Shown here: piece after piece, positions 34,359 to 43,144 of the stretch
How the letters are laid out: each line of letters opens with the position of its first letter
Position numbering within the stretch: the first letter of the stretch is position 1
Origin: DASPKT01 sp035626475
Lineage (GTDB): Bacteria; Pseudomonadota; Alphaproteobacteria; Azospirillales; Azospirillaceae
Assembly: GCA_035626475.1 (NCBI GenBank)
Contig: DASPNP010000053.1
Span: 124,001-188,000 of the forward strand
Direction of reading: 5' to 3'
Length of the DNA: 64,000 nucleotides
Position numbers and translations under genes: made by a program
Notes under the pieces: generated by a model
The model's input: only the letters and a program-made list of their open reading frames with translations
Database searches by the model: none
What the model was told of the DNA's origin: nothing

Positions 34359-35540
34359 ATGGACCAGACCCTGAGGGATACCGCCGTCCGGGATGAACCC
34401 GACGCCGCGACGCCGGCCAGCCGGGCAGCGCCCGTCGACCGCATGGCACCCGCGATGCCGCGCGCCGCGGCCGCGACACCGGCGCTGACCCTGCAGGAGG
34501 TCAGCCACCGCTTCGGGCAGAAGCTGGCCGTCGACGGCGTCGACATCGCGATCCATCCCGGCGAGATCGTCTGCCTGGTGGGCCCCAGCGGCTGCGGCAA
34601 GTCGACGCTGCTGCGCCTGGCGGCGGGCCTCGAGGATCTGCAGACCGGCATGGTCGCCATCGGCGGCACGCCCATCGCCGGCCCCGGCTACGCGCTGCCG
34701 CCGGAACGTCGCGGCATCGGGCTGGTGTTCCAGGACTACGCGCTGTTCCCGCATCTGTCGGTGCTGGACAATGTCCGCTTCGGGCTGAACCGGCTGGCGC
34801 CGGCGGAGCAGCGCGAGCGCGCGATGGCGCGGCTGCGCCAAGTCGGGATGGAGGGCTTCGCCGCCAGCTTCCCCCATGCGCTCTCGGGCGGGCAGCAGCA
34901 GCGGGTGGCGCTGGCCCGGGCGCTCGCGCCGAATCCGGCCGTGCTGCTGCTGGACGAGCCCTTCTCAGGGCTCGACGCGCGGCTGCGCGAGCAGGTGCGC
35001 GACCAGACGCTGCACGTGCTGAAGGCCAGCGGCGCCGCCACCATGCTGGTGACCCACGATCCGGAGGAGGCCATGTTCCTGGCCGACCGGATCGTGCTGA
35101 TGCGCGACGGCAGGGTCGTTCAGGTCGGCGCGCCGGCCGATCTCTACATGCGTCCCGTGGACGAGTTCGCCGCCAGCTTCTTCGGCGAGGTCAACGCGCT
35201 GCGCGGCACGGTGCGCGACGGGCGGGTGGAGACGCCGGTCGGCCCGGTTCTGGCCGGCGGCCATGCGGACGGCGAGGCGGTGCGCGTGCTGATCCGTCCC
35301 GAGGCGCTGCGCCTGGACGCCGATCCCGGCTCCGGCCCGCCCAACCTGGCGCGGGTGGAGGCGGCGCGGCTGCTGGGCCGCACCAGCCTGGTGCATCTCC
35401 GCGTCCATGACGGGCGCGGCGGCACCGTCCACTTGCACGCCCGGGTGCCCGGGCTGTTCCTGCCGGAGGAGGGGCGGCACGTCGCCGTGTCGCTCGATCC
35501 CCGCCAAGCCTTTGTATTTCCGTCGCAAGACCCCATCTGA
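34359..35540 (+). CDS. ABC transporter ATP-binding protein, FbpC/PotA-like
   Basis: 393 residues. About 40 disordered N-terminal residues precede the nucleotide-binding domain: Walker A GPSGCGKSTLLRL, Q-loop VFQDYALFPHLSV, signature LSGGQQQRVALARAL, Walker B VLLLDEPFSGLDARLR, H-loop MLVTHDPEEAMFLADR. A C-terminal TOBE region (about 280-393) includes VRVLIRPEALRLDAD. The LFPHLSV and DEPFSGLD segments and the TOBE region resemble ferric-iron importer ATPases. No permease or binding protein is adjacent, so it must serve a transporter encoded elsewhere. Confidence 0.87.
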   Translation: MDQTLRDTAVRDEPDAATPASRAAPVDRMAPAMPRAAAATPALTLQEVSHRFGQKLAVDGVDIAIHPGEIVCLVGPSGCGKSTLLRLAAGLEDLQTGMVAIGGTPIAGPGYALPPERRGIGLVFQDYALFPHLSVLDNVRFGLNRLAPAEQRERAMARLRQVGMEGFAASFPHALSGGQQQRVALARALAPNPAVLLLDEPFSGLDARLREQVRDQTLHVLKASGAATMLVTHDPEEAMFLADRIVLMRDGRVVQVGAPADLYMRPVDEFAASFFGEVNALRGTVRDGRVETPVGPVLAGGHADGEAVRVLIRPEALRLDADPGSGPPNLARVEAARLLGRTSLVHLRVHDGRGGTVHLHARVPGLFLPEEGRHVAVSLDPRQAFVFPSQDPI

Positions 35541-35643
35541 AAGGGACGGCCGTTCGGCGCGTTGCGGCGGGCATGTGCGCATGCCATAGTGCCGCGCCTT
35601 TCGGGACCCCCAACTTCACGCATCCAGGGATACGGACGCCGCC

Positions 35644-35898
35644 ATGGGTACCTTCAGCATCGGTCACTGGTTGATCGTCCTCGTCGTGGTTCTGATCCTC
35701 TTCGGCGCCGGCAAGCTGCCGAAGGTCATGGGCGACCTCGCCAAGGGCATCAAGAACTTCAAGTCCGGCCTGAAGGAAGAGGGCGACGACACCGCCGCCG
35801 CCACGCCGGCCGAGCCGAAGACCATCGGCGGCGGCACCACCGTCGCCACCGAGGCCGTCAAGGACCCGGCCCGCCAGGACCAGGCCCTGAAGGGCTGA
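35644..35898 (+). CDS. tatA: Sec-independent protein translocase subunit TatA
   Basis: 84 residues: an N-terminal membrane helix (HWLIVLVVVLILFGAGKLP), the hinge FGAGKLPKVM, the amphipathic helix GDLAKGIKNFKSGLKEE and a short disordered tail. TatA multimers form the conduit for folded proteins with twin-arginine signals. Such signals are seen in this window on the DUF885 protein at 6501-8324 and the ABC binding protein at 15688-16722. First of a tatABC operon. Confidence 0.95.
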   Translation: MGTFSIGHWLIVLVVVLILFGAGKLPKVMGDLAKGIKNFKSGLKEEGDDTAAATPAEPKTIGGGTTVATEAVKDPARQDQALKG

Positions 35899-35957
35899 GC
35901 GCCGCCTGACCGGGCCGCGCCCCCGGCCGGTCCGCCGGCCCGCAACGGGATACCCGC

Positions 35958-36437
35958 ATGTTCGATATCGGATGGCCGGAGCTTGTGGTCATCGCCGTCG
36001 TCGCCCTGGTGGTGATCGGGCCCAAGGACCTGCCCAAGGCGCTCTACTCCGTCGGCAAGTGGGTGCGGAAGGCGCGGCTGATGGCGCGCGACTTCCAGGG
36101 CCATATCGACGAGATGATGCGCGAGGCCGAGCTGGACGATCTGCGCAAGCAGGCGCAGCAGGTCCGCAACTTCAACGTCCAGGACCAGATCGCCAAGGCC
36201 GTCGACCCCGACAATTTCATCGGCGGCGCGCTCAGCGTGGACGAGTTCTCCGACGCGCCGCGCCCCTTCGAGGACCCCGCCGCCAAGCCGCGTCCCTCGA
36301 CGCCGCTGCCGCCCACCGATACGCCCGCCGCGGTGCCGCCGCCGGCGGCGACGCATGCGACGGTCGTCCCGACGCCTCCGGTCACCCCGACGTCGCAGTC
36401 CGCAGTACCGCCCGCCAAGCCTGAGGAGCGCGCATGA
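35958..36437 (+). CDS. tatB: Sec-independent protein translocase subunit TatB
   Basis: 159 residues: membrane helix with the conserved Glu (MFDIGWPELVVIAVVALVVI), hinge GPKDLPKALYSVGKWVRKAR, an amphipathic helix, and a Pro-rich disordered tail. The GWPELVV start distinguishes TatB from TatA. TatB with TatC forms the signal-peptide receptor. Its stop overlaps the tatC start by 4 bases (ATGA). Confidence 0.95.
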   Translation: MFDIGWPELVVIAVVALVVIGPKDLPKALYSVGKWVRKARLMARDFQGHIDEMMREAELDDLRKQAQQVRNFNVQDQIAKAVDPDNFIGGALSVDEFSDAPRPFEDPAAKPRPSTPLPPTDTPAAVPPPAATHATVVPTPPVTPTSQSAVPPAKPEERA

Positions 36438-37240
36438 CCGGCGCCCCCGAGGACGATCTCGACGAAAGCAAGATGCCGCTGCTCGATCATCTGATCGAGC
36501 TGCGCGACCGGCTGATGAAGTCGGTGGGCGCCCTGCTGATCGCCTTCGTCGCCTGCTACTTCTTCGCGCCCCAGATCTACGACGCGCTCATGCAGCCGCT
36601 GGTGGTCGCCTATGGCGACAAGGTGGAGGCGCGCCGCATGATCTACACGGCGCCGCAGGAGGCCTTCCTCACCCATCTGAAGATCGCCTTCTGGGCGGGC
36701 GCGCTGGTGGCCTTCCCGGTCATCGCCAACCAGATCTGGAAGTTCGTCGCCCCCGGCCTCTACAAGCACGAGCGCAAGGCCTTCCTGCCCTTTCTCTGGG
36801 CGACGCCGGTGCTGTTCACCCTGGGCGGCTGCCTGGTCTATTTCTTCATCATGCCCATGGCGCTGAAGTTCTTCATCAGCTTCGAGACCGCCGGCGGCCA
36901 GGGCTCTCTCCCCATCGTCGCGGAGACGCGGGTGGCGGAATATCTGTCCCTGGTGATGGCGCTGATCTTCGCCTTCGGCATCGCCTTCCAGCTGCCGGTG
37001 CTGCTGACGCTGCTGGCCCGAGTCGGGATCGTCAGCGCAGAGGGGCTGGCGCAGAAGCGCCGCTTCGCCATCGTCTTCGTCTTCGTCGCCGCCGCCATCC
37101 TGACGCCGCCCGACGTGATCAGCCAGATCGGCCTCGCCATCCCGCTGATCGCGCTCTACGAGGTGTCCATCATCATCGCCCGCCGCATCGAGAAGAAGCG
37201 CGCGGCCGAGGAGGCGGCGGAGGAAGCGGTTTCGGGGTAG
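36434..37240 (+). CDS. tatC: Sec-independent protein translocase subunit TatC
   Basis: 268 residues with six membrane helices. Conserved elements include MPLLDHLIELRDRLMKS at the cytoplasmic N-terminus, FLTHLKIAFWAGALVAFPVI, WKFVAPGLYKHERKAF and the late AAAILTPPDVISQIGLAIPL. TatC binds twin-arginine signals and completes the Tat operon. A short Glu/Ala-rich C-terminal tail follows the last helix. serS starts 82 bases downstream. Confidence 0.95.
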   Translation: MTGAPEDDLDESKMPLLDHLIELRDRLMKSVGALLIAFVACYFFAPQIYDALMQPLVVAYGDKVEARRMIYTAPQEAFLTHLKIAFWAGALVAFPVIANQIWKFVAPGLYKHERKAFLPFLWATPVLFTLGGCLVYFFIMPMALKFFISFETAGGQGSLPIVAETRVAEYLSLVMALIFAFGIAFQLPVLLTLLARVGIVSAEGLAQKRRFAIVFVFVAAAILTPPDVISQIGLAIPLIALYEVSIIIARRIEKKRAAEEAAEEAVSG

Positions 37241-37321
37241 GGGCCACACCCCGGGGTCACTGGACCGGACCGGGGCGGGGCCGTATAAGCAGGGACCCGA
37301 ACCCGAACCGATCCGGCCGAC

Positions 37322-38596
37322 ATGCACGACCTTCGCGCCATCCGCGACAATCCCGACGCCTTCGATGCCGGCCTGAAGCGCCGCGGGCTGGAGCCCCAGG
37401 CCCAGGCCATCCTGGCGCTCGACCAGCGCCGCCGCGCCGCCCAGACTTCCTTCCAGGAGATGCAGGCCAGGCGCAACGACGTCTCCCGGCAGATCGGGCA
37501 GGCGAAGAAGGAAGGCCGCGACGCCCAGCCGCTGATGGACGAGGTGGCGAGCCTGAAGGACGGCATCGCCGCGTCGGAGGCCGAGGAGAAGGAGGTCGCC
37601 GAGCAGCTGGAGACGATCCTCGCCTCGCTGCCGAACCTGCCCGCCGCCGACGTGCCCGACGGCGCCGACGAGCACGGCAATGTCGAGCTGCGCCGCGTCG
37701 GCGAGCCGCGCCCGATCGAGGGTGCCAAGGAGCATTTCGAGCTGGGCGAGGCGCTGGGCCTGATGGATTTCGGCGGTGCCGCCAAGCTGTCGGGCGCCCG
37801 CTTCACCGTGCTGAGCGGCGCGCTGGCCCGGCTGGAGCGCGCGCTGGGCGACTTCATGCTGGACGTGCATGGCGAGGAGTTCGGCTACACCGAGATGTCG
37901 CCGCCGCTGATGGTGCGCGACGCCGCCATGTTCGGCACCGGCCAGCTGCCGAAATTCTCCGAGGATCTGTTCGCCACCACCAACGGCTTCTGGCTGATCC
38001 CCACGGCCGAGGTGCCGCTGACCAATCTGGCGGCCGACATGATCATCGAGGCGGACGAGCTGCCCTGGCGCTTCGCCGCCCGCACGCCCTGCTTCCGCTC
38101 CGAGGCCGGTTCGGCCGGCAAGGACACGCGCGGCATGATCCGCCAGCACCAGTTCTACAAGGTGGAGCTGGTCAGCATCACCACGCCGGAGCAGTCCGAC
38201 GCGGAGCATGAGCGCATGACCAGGGCGGCGGAGACGATCCTGACCCGTCTTGGCCTGCCGTTCCGTACCATCGTGCTGTGCACCGGCGACATGGGCTTCG
38301 GGGCGCGCAAGACCTACGACATCGAGGTCTGGCTGCCCGGCCAGAACGCCTACCGCGAGATCAGCAGCTGCTCCAACTGCGGGGACTTCCAGGCCCGCCG
38401 CATGAAGGCCCGCTGGCGCGCCAAGGGCGACAAGAACACCCAGTTCGTCCACACCCTCAACGGCTCGGGCGTGGCGGTCGGCCGCTGCCTGATCGCGGTC
38501 ATGGAGAACTACCAGCAGCCCGACGGCTCGATCCTCGTGCCGGAGGTGCTCCGCCCCTACATGGGCGGGCTGGAGCGGATCGCGCGCCATGGCTGA
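37322..38596 (+). CDS. serS: Serine--tRNA ligase
   Basis: 424 residues. The N-terminal antiparallel coiled coil (residues about 25-105) contacts the long variable arm of tRNA-Ser, one gene of which lies at 15455-15544. The class II catalytic core has motif 2 around ARTPCFRSEAGSAGKDTRGM and motif 3 in LNGSGVAVGRCLIAVMENYQ. It charges tRNA-Ser in the cytoplasm. Its last 8 bases overlap the start of surE. Confidence 0.96.
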   Translation: MHDLRAIRDNPDAFDAGLKRRGLEPQAQAILALDQRRRAAQTSFQEMQARRNDVSRQIGQAKKEGRDAQPLMDEVASLKDGIAASEAEEKEVAEQLETILASLPNLPAADVPDGADEHGNVELRRVGEPRPIEGAKEHFELGEALGLMDFGGAAKLSGARFTVLSGALARLERALGDFMLDVHGEEFGYTEMSPPLMVRDAAMFGTGQLPKFSEDLFATTNGFWLIPTAEVPLTNLAADMIIEADELPWRFAARTPCFRSEAGSAGKDTRGMIRQHQFYKVELVSITTPEQSDAEHERMTRAAETILTRLGLPFRTIVLCTGDMGFGARKTYDIEVWLPGQNAYREISSCSNCGDFQARRMKARWRAKGDKNTQFVHTLNGSGVAVGRCLIAVMENYQQPDGSILVPEVLRPYMGGLERIARHG

Positions 38597-39365
38597 GGCG
38601 GACCTGCGCGGCAAGCGCATCCTCATCAGCAACGACGACGGCATCCACGCCACGGGCCTCGGCGTGCTGGAGCGGATCGCGCGCCAGCTCTCCGACGACG
38701 TCTGGGTGGTGGCGCCGGAGGCCGAGCAGTCCGGCGCCAGCCACTCGCTGACCATGCACCGCCCGTTGCGCCTCAAGGAGGTGGGGGAGAAGCGCTACAC
38801 GGTCGACGGCACGCCGACCGACTGCGTGCTGCTGGCGATCAACCACCTCATGGCCGACCACCGGCCTGATCTCGTGCTGTCCGGCGTCAACCACGGCAAC
38901 AATCTGGGCGAGGACGTGACCTACAGCGGCACCATCGCCTGCGCCATGGAGGCGACGCTGCTGGGCGTGCGCGCCATCGCCATGAGCCAGCGCGTGTCGG
39001 ACGAGGGCGCGCCGCACTGGGACACGGCGGAGGCCTGGGGCCCGCAGGTGGTGCGCAAGGCCATGGCGGTGGAGTGGCCGCGCCATGTGCTGGTGAACGT
39101 GAACTTCCCGCACCGCCCGCCCGACCAGGTGACCGGCATCGAGGTGGTGCGCCACGGCAACCGCAAGATCGGCGACCAGCTGGACGAGCGCATCGACCCG
39201 CGCGGCCGGCGCTACTTCTGGATCGGGCCCGTCCGGGCCGACAGCACCGTGGCGCCCGACACCGACGTGCATGTGGTGCGCGAGGGCGGCATCTCCGTTA
39301 CGCCGATCTACATGGACCTGACGCATTACGATACGCTGGCGGCGTTGAGGGGGGCCTTCGCGTGA
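38589..39365 (+). CDS. surE: 5'/3'-nucleotidase SurE
   Basis: 258 residues. The metal site ISNDDGIHATGL at the N-terminus, with SGASHSLTMHRPLR, DGTPTDCVLLAINHL and SGVNHGNNLGEDVTYSGT, are the family motifs. SurE dephosphorylates nucleoside monophosphates and short polyphosphates under stress. It overlaps serS upstream and pcm downstream (GTGA), forming the classical surE-pcm-lipoprotein repair operon. Confidence 0.96.
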   Translation: MAEADLRGKRILISNDDGIHATGLGVLERIARQLSDDVWVVAPEAEQSGASHSLTMHRPLRLKEVGEKRYTVDGTPTDCVLLAINHLMADHRPDLVLSGVNHGNNLGEDVTYSGTIACAMEATLLGVRAIAMSQRVSDEGAPHWDTAEAWGPQVVRKAMAVEWPRHVLVNVNFPHRPPDQVTGIEVVRHGNRKIGDQLDERIDPRGRRYFWIGPVRADSTVAPDTDVHVVREGGISVTPIYMDLTHYDTLAALRGAFA

Positions 39366-40033
39366 GCACCGCGGCGCGCAAGATCAGGCTGCTGATGCTG
39401 CTGCGCCGCAACGGCGTGGGCGACACCGGCGTGCTGCGCGCCATGGAGCTGGTCCCGCGCGAGGCCTTCGTGCCGCCGACCTTCCACGACCAGGCCTATG
39501 AGGACACGGCCCTGCCGATCGGCCACGGCCAGACCATCAGCCAGCCGCTGGTGGTCGGGCTGATGACCCAGGTGCTGGAGCTGACCGACCGGCACCGGGT
39601 GCTGGAGATCGGCACCGGGTCGGGCTACCAGGCGGCGGTGCTGTCCAAGATCTGCCGGCGGGTCTACACGATCGAGCGGCACCGGCCGCTGCTGGCCGAC
39701 GCCGAGCGGCGCTTCCAGCAGTTGCGGCTGCACAACGTCACCACCCGCCATGGCGACGGCACGCGCGGCTGGCCGGAGGCGGCGCCCTTCGAGCGCATCC
39801 TGGTGACCGCCGGCGGCGGGGCCGAGCCGCCCGAGGCGCTGCTGCAGCAGCTGGCGCCGGGGGGCATCATGGTGATCCCGCTGGGCGCCGACCGGCGCGA
39901 GCAGAAGATCGTCAAGATCCGCCGGACCGAGAGCGGCTTCACGCGCGAGGACCTCTGGCCCGTCCGCTTCGTGCCGCTGCTGCCGGAGCTGCCGGACAGC
40001 AACGCGCCCAGCCTGAGCGCGGAGACGGCGTGA
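39362..40033 (+). CDS. pcm: Protein-L-isoaspartate O-methyltransferase
   Basis: 223 residues from a GTG overlapping the surE stop. The SAM-binding motif VLEIGTGSGYQAAVLS, the substrate-binding PIGHGQTISQPLVVGLMT and the GGIMVIPLGADRREQ strand are diagnostic. It methylates damaged isoaspartyl residues so that they can revert to aspartate. Length is normal. The M23 gene begins 2 bases after its stop. Confidence 0.94.
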   Translation: MSTAARKIRLLMLLRRNGVGDTGVLRAMELVPREAFVPPTFHDQAYEDTALPIGHGQTISQPLVVGLMTQVLELTDRHRVLEIGTGSGYQAAVLSKICRRVYTIERHRPLLADAERRFQQLRLHNVTTRHGDGTRGWPEAAPFERILVTAGGGAEPPEALLQQLAPGGIMVIPLGADRREQKIVKIRRTESGFTREDLWPVRFVPLLPELPDSNAPSLSAETA

Positions 40034-40035
40034 CC

Positions 40036-41286
40036 ATGCGGCTCCGGCTTGTCCTGGCGGCCGCGCTGCTGCTGGCCGGCTGCGCCGAGACGGTGGCGCC
40101 GCCGCCGAGGCCCGCGGCACCCGTGACGCCGGCGCCCGCCAACAGCATCTTCGTGTCGCGCGGCGAGACGGTCTACGACATCGCCAAGCGCTACGGCGTG
40201 CCGCTGCGCGATCTGCTGGAGGCCAACCGGCTGGCGCCGCCCTACAATGTGCAGGCCGGGCAGCGGCTGGTGCTGCCGACCCCGCGCGAGTACCAGGTGC
40301 GGGCCGGCGACACGCTCTACGGCATCGCCCGCACCTACAATGTCGATGTCAGCGAGCTGGTGCGCCTCAACGCCATCGCGCCGCCCTACGGCATCCAGGC
40401 CGGTCGGACACTGCGGCTGCCCTCGGCGCGCGCCATGACGGCGGGGCAAGGCGCCGGGCAGGGCACGCAGGTCGCCGCCGCCCGCCCGCCGGCGCCGCGT
40501 CCGACGGCCTCGGCGCCCGCCCCAGCCGCCCGGCCCACGGTGACGCAGGCGCCGCCGCCGGCCCCGGTCACCAGCGCGCCTGCGGGCACGCCGACCCGCG
40601 GCGGTATCGAAGTGGCGGAACTGCCGCCGCCCGGTGGCGGGCAGGGGCGTCCGCTGGCGCCCTCCGTGCCGGCTCCGGCCACTCAGCCGGCGCGGCAGGG
40701 CGTCGAAGCCGCGCCGCTGCCGCCCCAGACTGCCACGCAAGCTGGCCCGCCGCCGATTTCCCAGCCGTCGGCGGTGGCGCCTGCCGCCGGCCCGGGGGCG
40801 ATCGCCCCCGTGCCATCTCCGGCCGAGCCCCCGCCGCAACAGGTCGCCGCCCTGCCGCCGCCGGCCCCGCCGCCCGCGCCGGTCGAGGCGCCGCCGCCCC
40901 GGAGCGCCGGGCGGTTCGCCTGGCCGGTGTCGGGGACCATGCTCTCCTCCTTCGGGCCGAAGCCGGGCGGCGCCCACAATGACGGCATCAATATCGGCGC
41001 GCCGAAGGGAACGCCGGTCGTCGCCTCCGAGGACGGCGTCGTCGCCTATTCCGGCAACGAGCTGCGCGGCTTCGGCAATTTGCTGCTGATCCGCCACGGC
41101 GACGGCTTCGTCACCGCCTATGCGCATCTGGACACGCTTCTGGTCGAACGCGGCGCGCGGGTCACGCGGGGCCAGCGGATCGGCACCGTCGGCGCCACCG
41201 GCAATGTCCGCGGCCCGCAGCTGCATTTCGAGATACGCAAGGGCAACCAGGCGCTCGACCCGATGGAGCAGCTGGAGCGGCGCTAG
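40036..41286 (+). CDS. LysM/LytM (M23) lipoprotein, NlpD/DipM-like
   Basis: 416 residues. Lipobox LLLAGC (Cys about 18), two LysM repeats (FVSRGETVYDIAKRYGV and YQVRAGDTLYGIARTYNV, each followed by a PPYxxQAG segment), a Pro/Ala-rich linker of about 160 residues and a C-terminal LytM domain. In the LytM domain the usual HxxxD metal site reads HNDGINIG, with Asn in place of Asp; the other His (YAHLD, QLHFEI) are present. This resembles amidase-activating LytM factors rather than an active endopeptidase. A GTG two codons upstream is an alternative start. Last gene of the surE-pcm operon. Confidence 0.9.
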   Translation: MRLRLVLAAALLLAGCAETVAPPPRPAAPVTPAPANSIFVSRGETVYDIAKRYGVPLRDLLEANRLAPPYNVQAGQRLVLPTPREYQVRAGDTLYGIARTYNVDVSELVRLNAIAPPYGIQAGRTLRLPSARAMTAGQGAGQGTQVAAARPPAPRPTASAPAPAARPTVTQAPPPAPVTSAPAGTPTRGGIEVAELPPPGGGQGRPLAPSVPAPATQPARQGVEAAPLPPQTATQAGPPPISQPSAVAPAAGPGAIAPVPSPAEPPPQQVAALPPPAPPPAPVEAPPPRSAGRFAWPVSGTMLSSFGPKPGGAHNDGINIGAPKGTPVVASEDGVVAYSGNELRGFGNLLLIRHGDGFVTAYAHLDTLLVERGARVTRGQRIGTVGATGNVRGPQLHFEIRKGNQALDPMEQLERR

Positions 41287-41440
41287 ATCCCGGCGGGTGC
41301 TGACGAAGCCCTCGTCGCTGAGGGCTGGACGGACTTCATCCCCAACTAAAGTATAGTTTGCCTAAATCAGAAGCCGCTCCAACTCCTCATCCGAAAGAAG
41401 AGTCCGGCACAGCCGGAACCATCGGAGCAGGGGGTTTGGA

Positions 41441-43126
41441 ATGATGGGACAGGGGCTCAAGACGCTGCGGGGCCGGATGCGCGTCGCGCTGGCGGTCCTC
41501 GCGGTATTCGTCATCGGTCTGGGGGTGTTCGCGCTGGATCGGTTGTCGACGGTCAACCAGAAGACGACCGAGATGACCACCATCTGGCTGCCGCGGGCCA
41601 ACCTGCTCGGCGTCGTCAACACGGCGACCTCGGACTACCGGATCGCCGAAGCGACGCACATTCTTTCCACGGACCAAGCCCGCAAGGCTGAGGCCGACCG
41701 CGAGATCGAGCGGCTGCGCGCTCTCGCCGCCGACACCTTCAAGCAGTACGGCGCCTTCGAGCTGCGGCCCGCGACCCGGCAGGCCCTGCAGGCCGCCATG
41801 GCAACCTGGGACGAGTATCTGCGCGGCAGCGCCACCCTGCTCGCCCATTCGCGCAAGAACGAGAACGAGAAGGCCAACGACATCTTCCGCGCGTCGAAGC
41901 CGCTGTTCGACAAGGTCAGCGCCGACCTGGTCGCCCTGATCGAGATCGACGGCAAGCGTGCCGCGGAGGAGGCCGCCGCCGCCCAGGCTATCTACAGCGC
42001 GTCGCTCTTCTATGTCGGCGGCGCGCTCGCGGTCGTCGCCGGTCTCCTGGCCGGGCTGGTCTGGTTCTTCGAGCGCCGCATCGCCGCGTCCGTGGACCAG
42101 ATGACCGGCATCATGACCCGCCTTGCCGCCGCCGACCTGAAGGTGGACGTGGTCGGCGCCGATCGTTCCGACGAGATCGGCGCGATGGCCCGGGCGGTGC
42201 AGGTGTTCAAGGACGGACTGGTCGAGAACGCGCGCCTCGCCGCCGCCCAGGAGGAAGAGCAGGCAGTCAAAGCGCGCCGGGCCGCCGCAGTGGACGCGCT
42301 GGTCCGCGCCTTTGACACCGAGTCCGCCACGGTGCTTCGCGCCGTCGCCGCGTCGGCCACGGAACTGGATGCCACCGCGCAGAGCATGGCGGCGATCGCC
42401 GAGGAGACCAACCGTCAGGCCGGATCGGCGGCCGCCGCCGCTGAGCAGACGACGGCCAACGTGCAGACTGTCGCCTCCGCCGCCGAGGAGATGGCGGCCA
42501 GCATCCGGGAGATCGCCGGCCAGGTCGCCCATTCCAAGACCATCGCCGACCAGGCGTCGAGCAGCGTCCTGCTCACCAACCAGGTGGTTGGGGGGCTTGC
42601 CCAAACGACTCAGCGCATCGGGGCAGTGGTGGAACTCATCCAGTCCATCGCCGGCCAGACCAACCTGCTGGCCCTGAACGCCACGATCGAGGCCGCCCGG
42701 GCCGGCGAGGCCGGCAAGGGCTTCGCCGTCGTGGCCAGCGAGGTCAAGAGCCTCGCCAACCAGACCGCGAAGGCCACCGAGGAGATCTCGGCCCAGATCG
42801 CCGCCGTGCAGCAGGCGTCGGGGGAGGTGGTCGAGTCCATCCGCAGCATCGGCCAGACCATCGAGCAGGTGAACGAGATCTCGACCTCCATCGCCGCCGC
42901 GATGGAGCAGCAGGGCGCCAGCACGCTGGAGATCAGCCGCAACGTGTCCCAGGCCGCCACCGGCACCCAGGAGGTCTCCAGCAACGTCGTCCAGGTGACG
43001 GAGGCCGCGGGCCAGACCGGTGCCGCCGCGTCCCAGGTGCTGGGCGCGGCGCGCGAGCTGTCGCAGCAGTCGGAAGCGCTGCGCGGCCGCGTCGAGCGTT
43101 TCCTGGCGGACATCAAGGCCGCTTGA
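41441..43126 (+). CDS. Methyl-accepting chemotaxis protein
   Basis: 561 residues. Membrane helix at about 14-32, a four-helix-bundle periplasmic sensor (4HB_MCP type, about 33-185), a second helix at about 187-208, HAMP (about 210-265) and a cytoplasmic signalling domain with the hairpin tip region VELIQSIAGQTNLLALNATI and EAARAGEAGKGFAVVASEVK. The ligand is unknown. It has its own upstream region with an A/T-rich segment (AACTAAAGTATAGTTTGCC) that may be its promoter, and interrupts the usual order between the M23 gene and the AAA+ ATPase. Confidence 0.93.
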   Translation: MMGQGLKTLRGRMRVALAVLAVFVIGLGVFALDRLSTVNQKTTEMTTIWLPRANLLGVVNTATSDYRIAEATHILSTDQARKAEADREIERLRALAADTFKQYGAFELRPATRQALQAAMATWDEYLRGSATLLAHSRKNENEKANDIFRASKPLFDKVSADLVALIEIDGKRAAEEAAAAQAIYSASLFYVGGALAVVAGLLAGLVWFFERRIAASVDQMTGIMTRLAAADLKVDVVGADRSDEIGAMARAVQVFKDGLVENARLAAAQEEEQAVKARRAAAVDALVRAFDTESATVLRAVAASATELDATAQSMAAIAEETNRQAGSAAAAAEQTTANVQTVASAAEEMAASIREIAGQVAHSKTIADQASSSVLLTNQVVGGLAQTTQRIGAVVELIQSIAGQTNLLALNATIEAARAGEAGKGFAVVASEVKSLANQTAKATEEISAQIAAVQQASGEVVESIRSIGQTIEQVNEISTSIAAAMEQQGASTLEISRNVSQAATGTQEVSSNVVQVTEAAGQTGAAASQVLGAARELSQQSEALRGRVERFLADIKAA

Positions 43127-43144
43127 GGCCGGGGCGGGGAAGCG

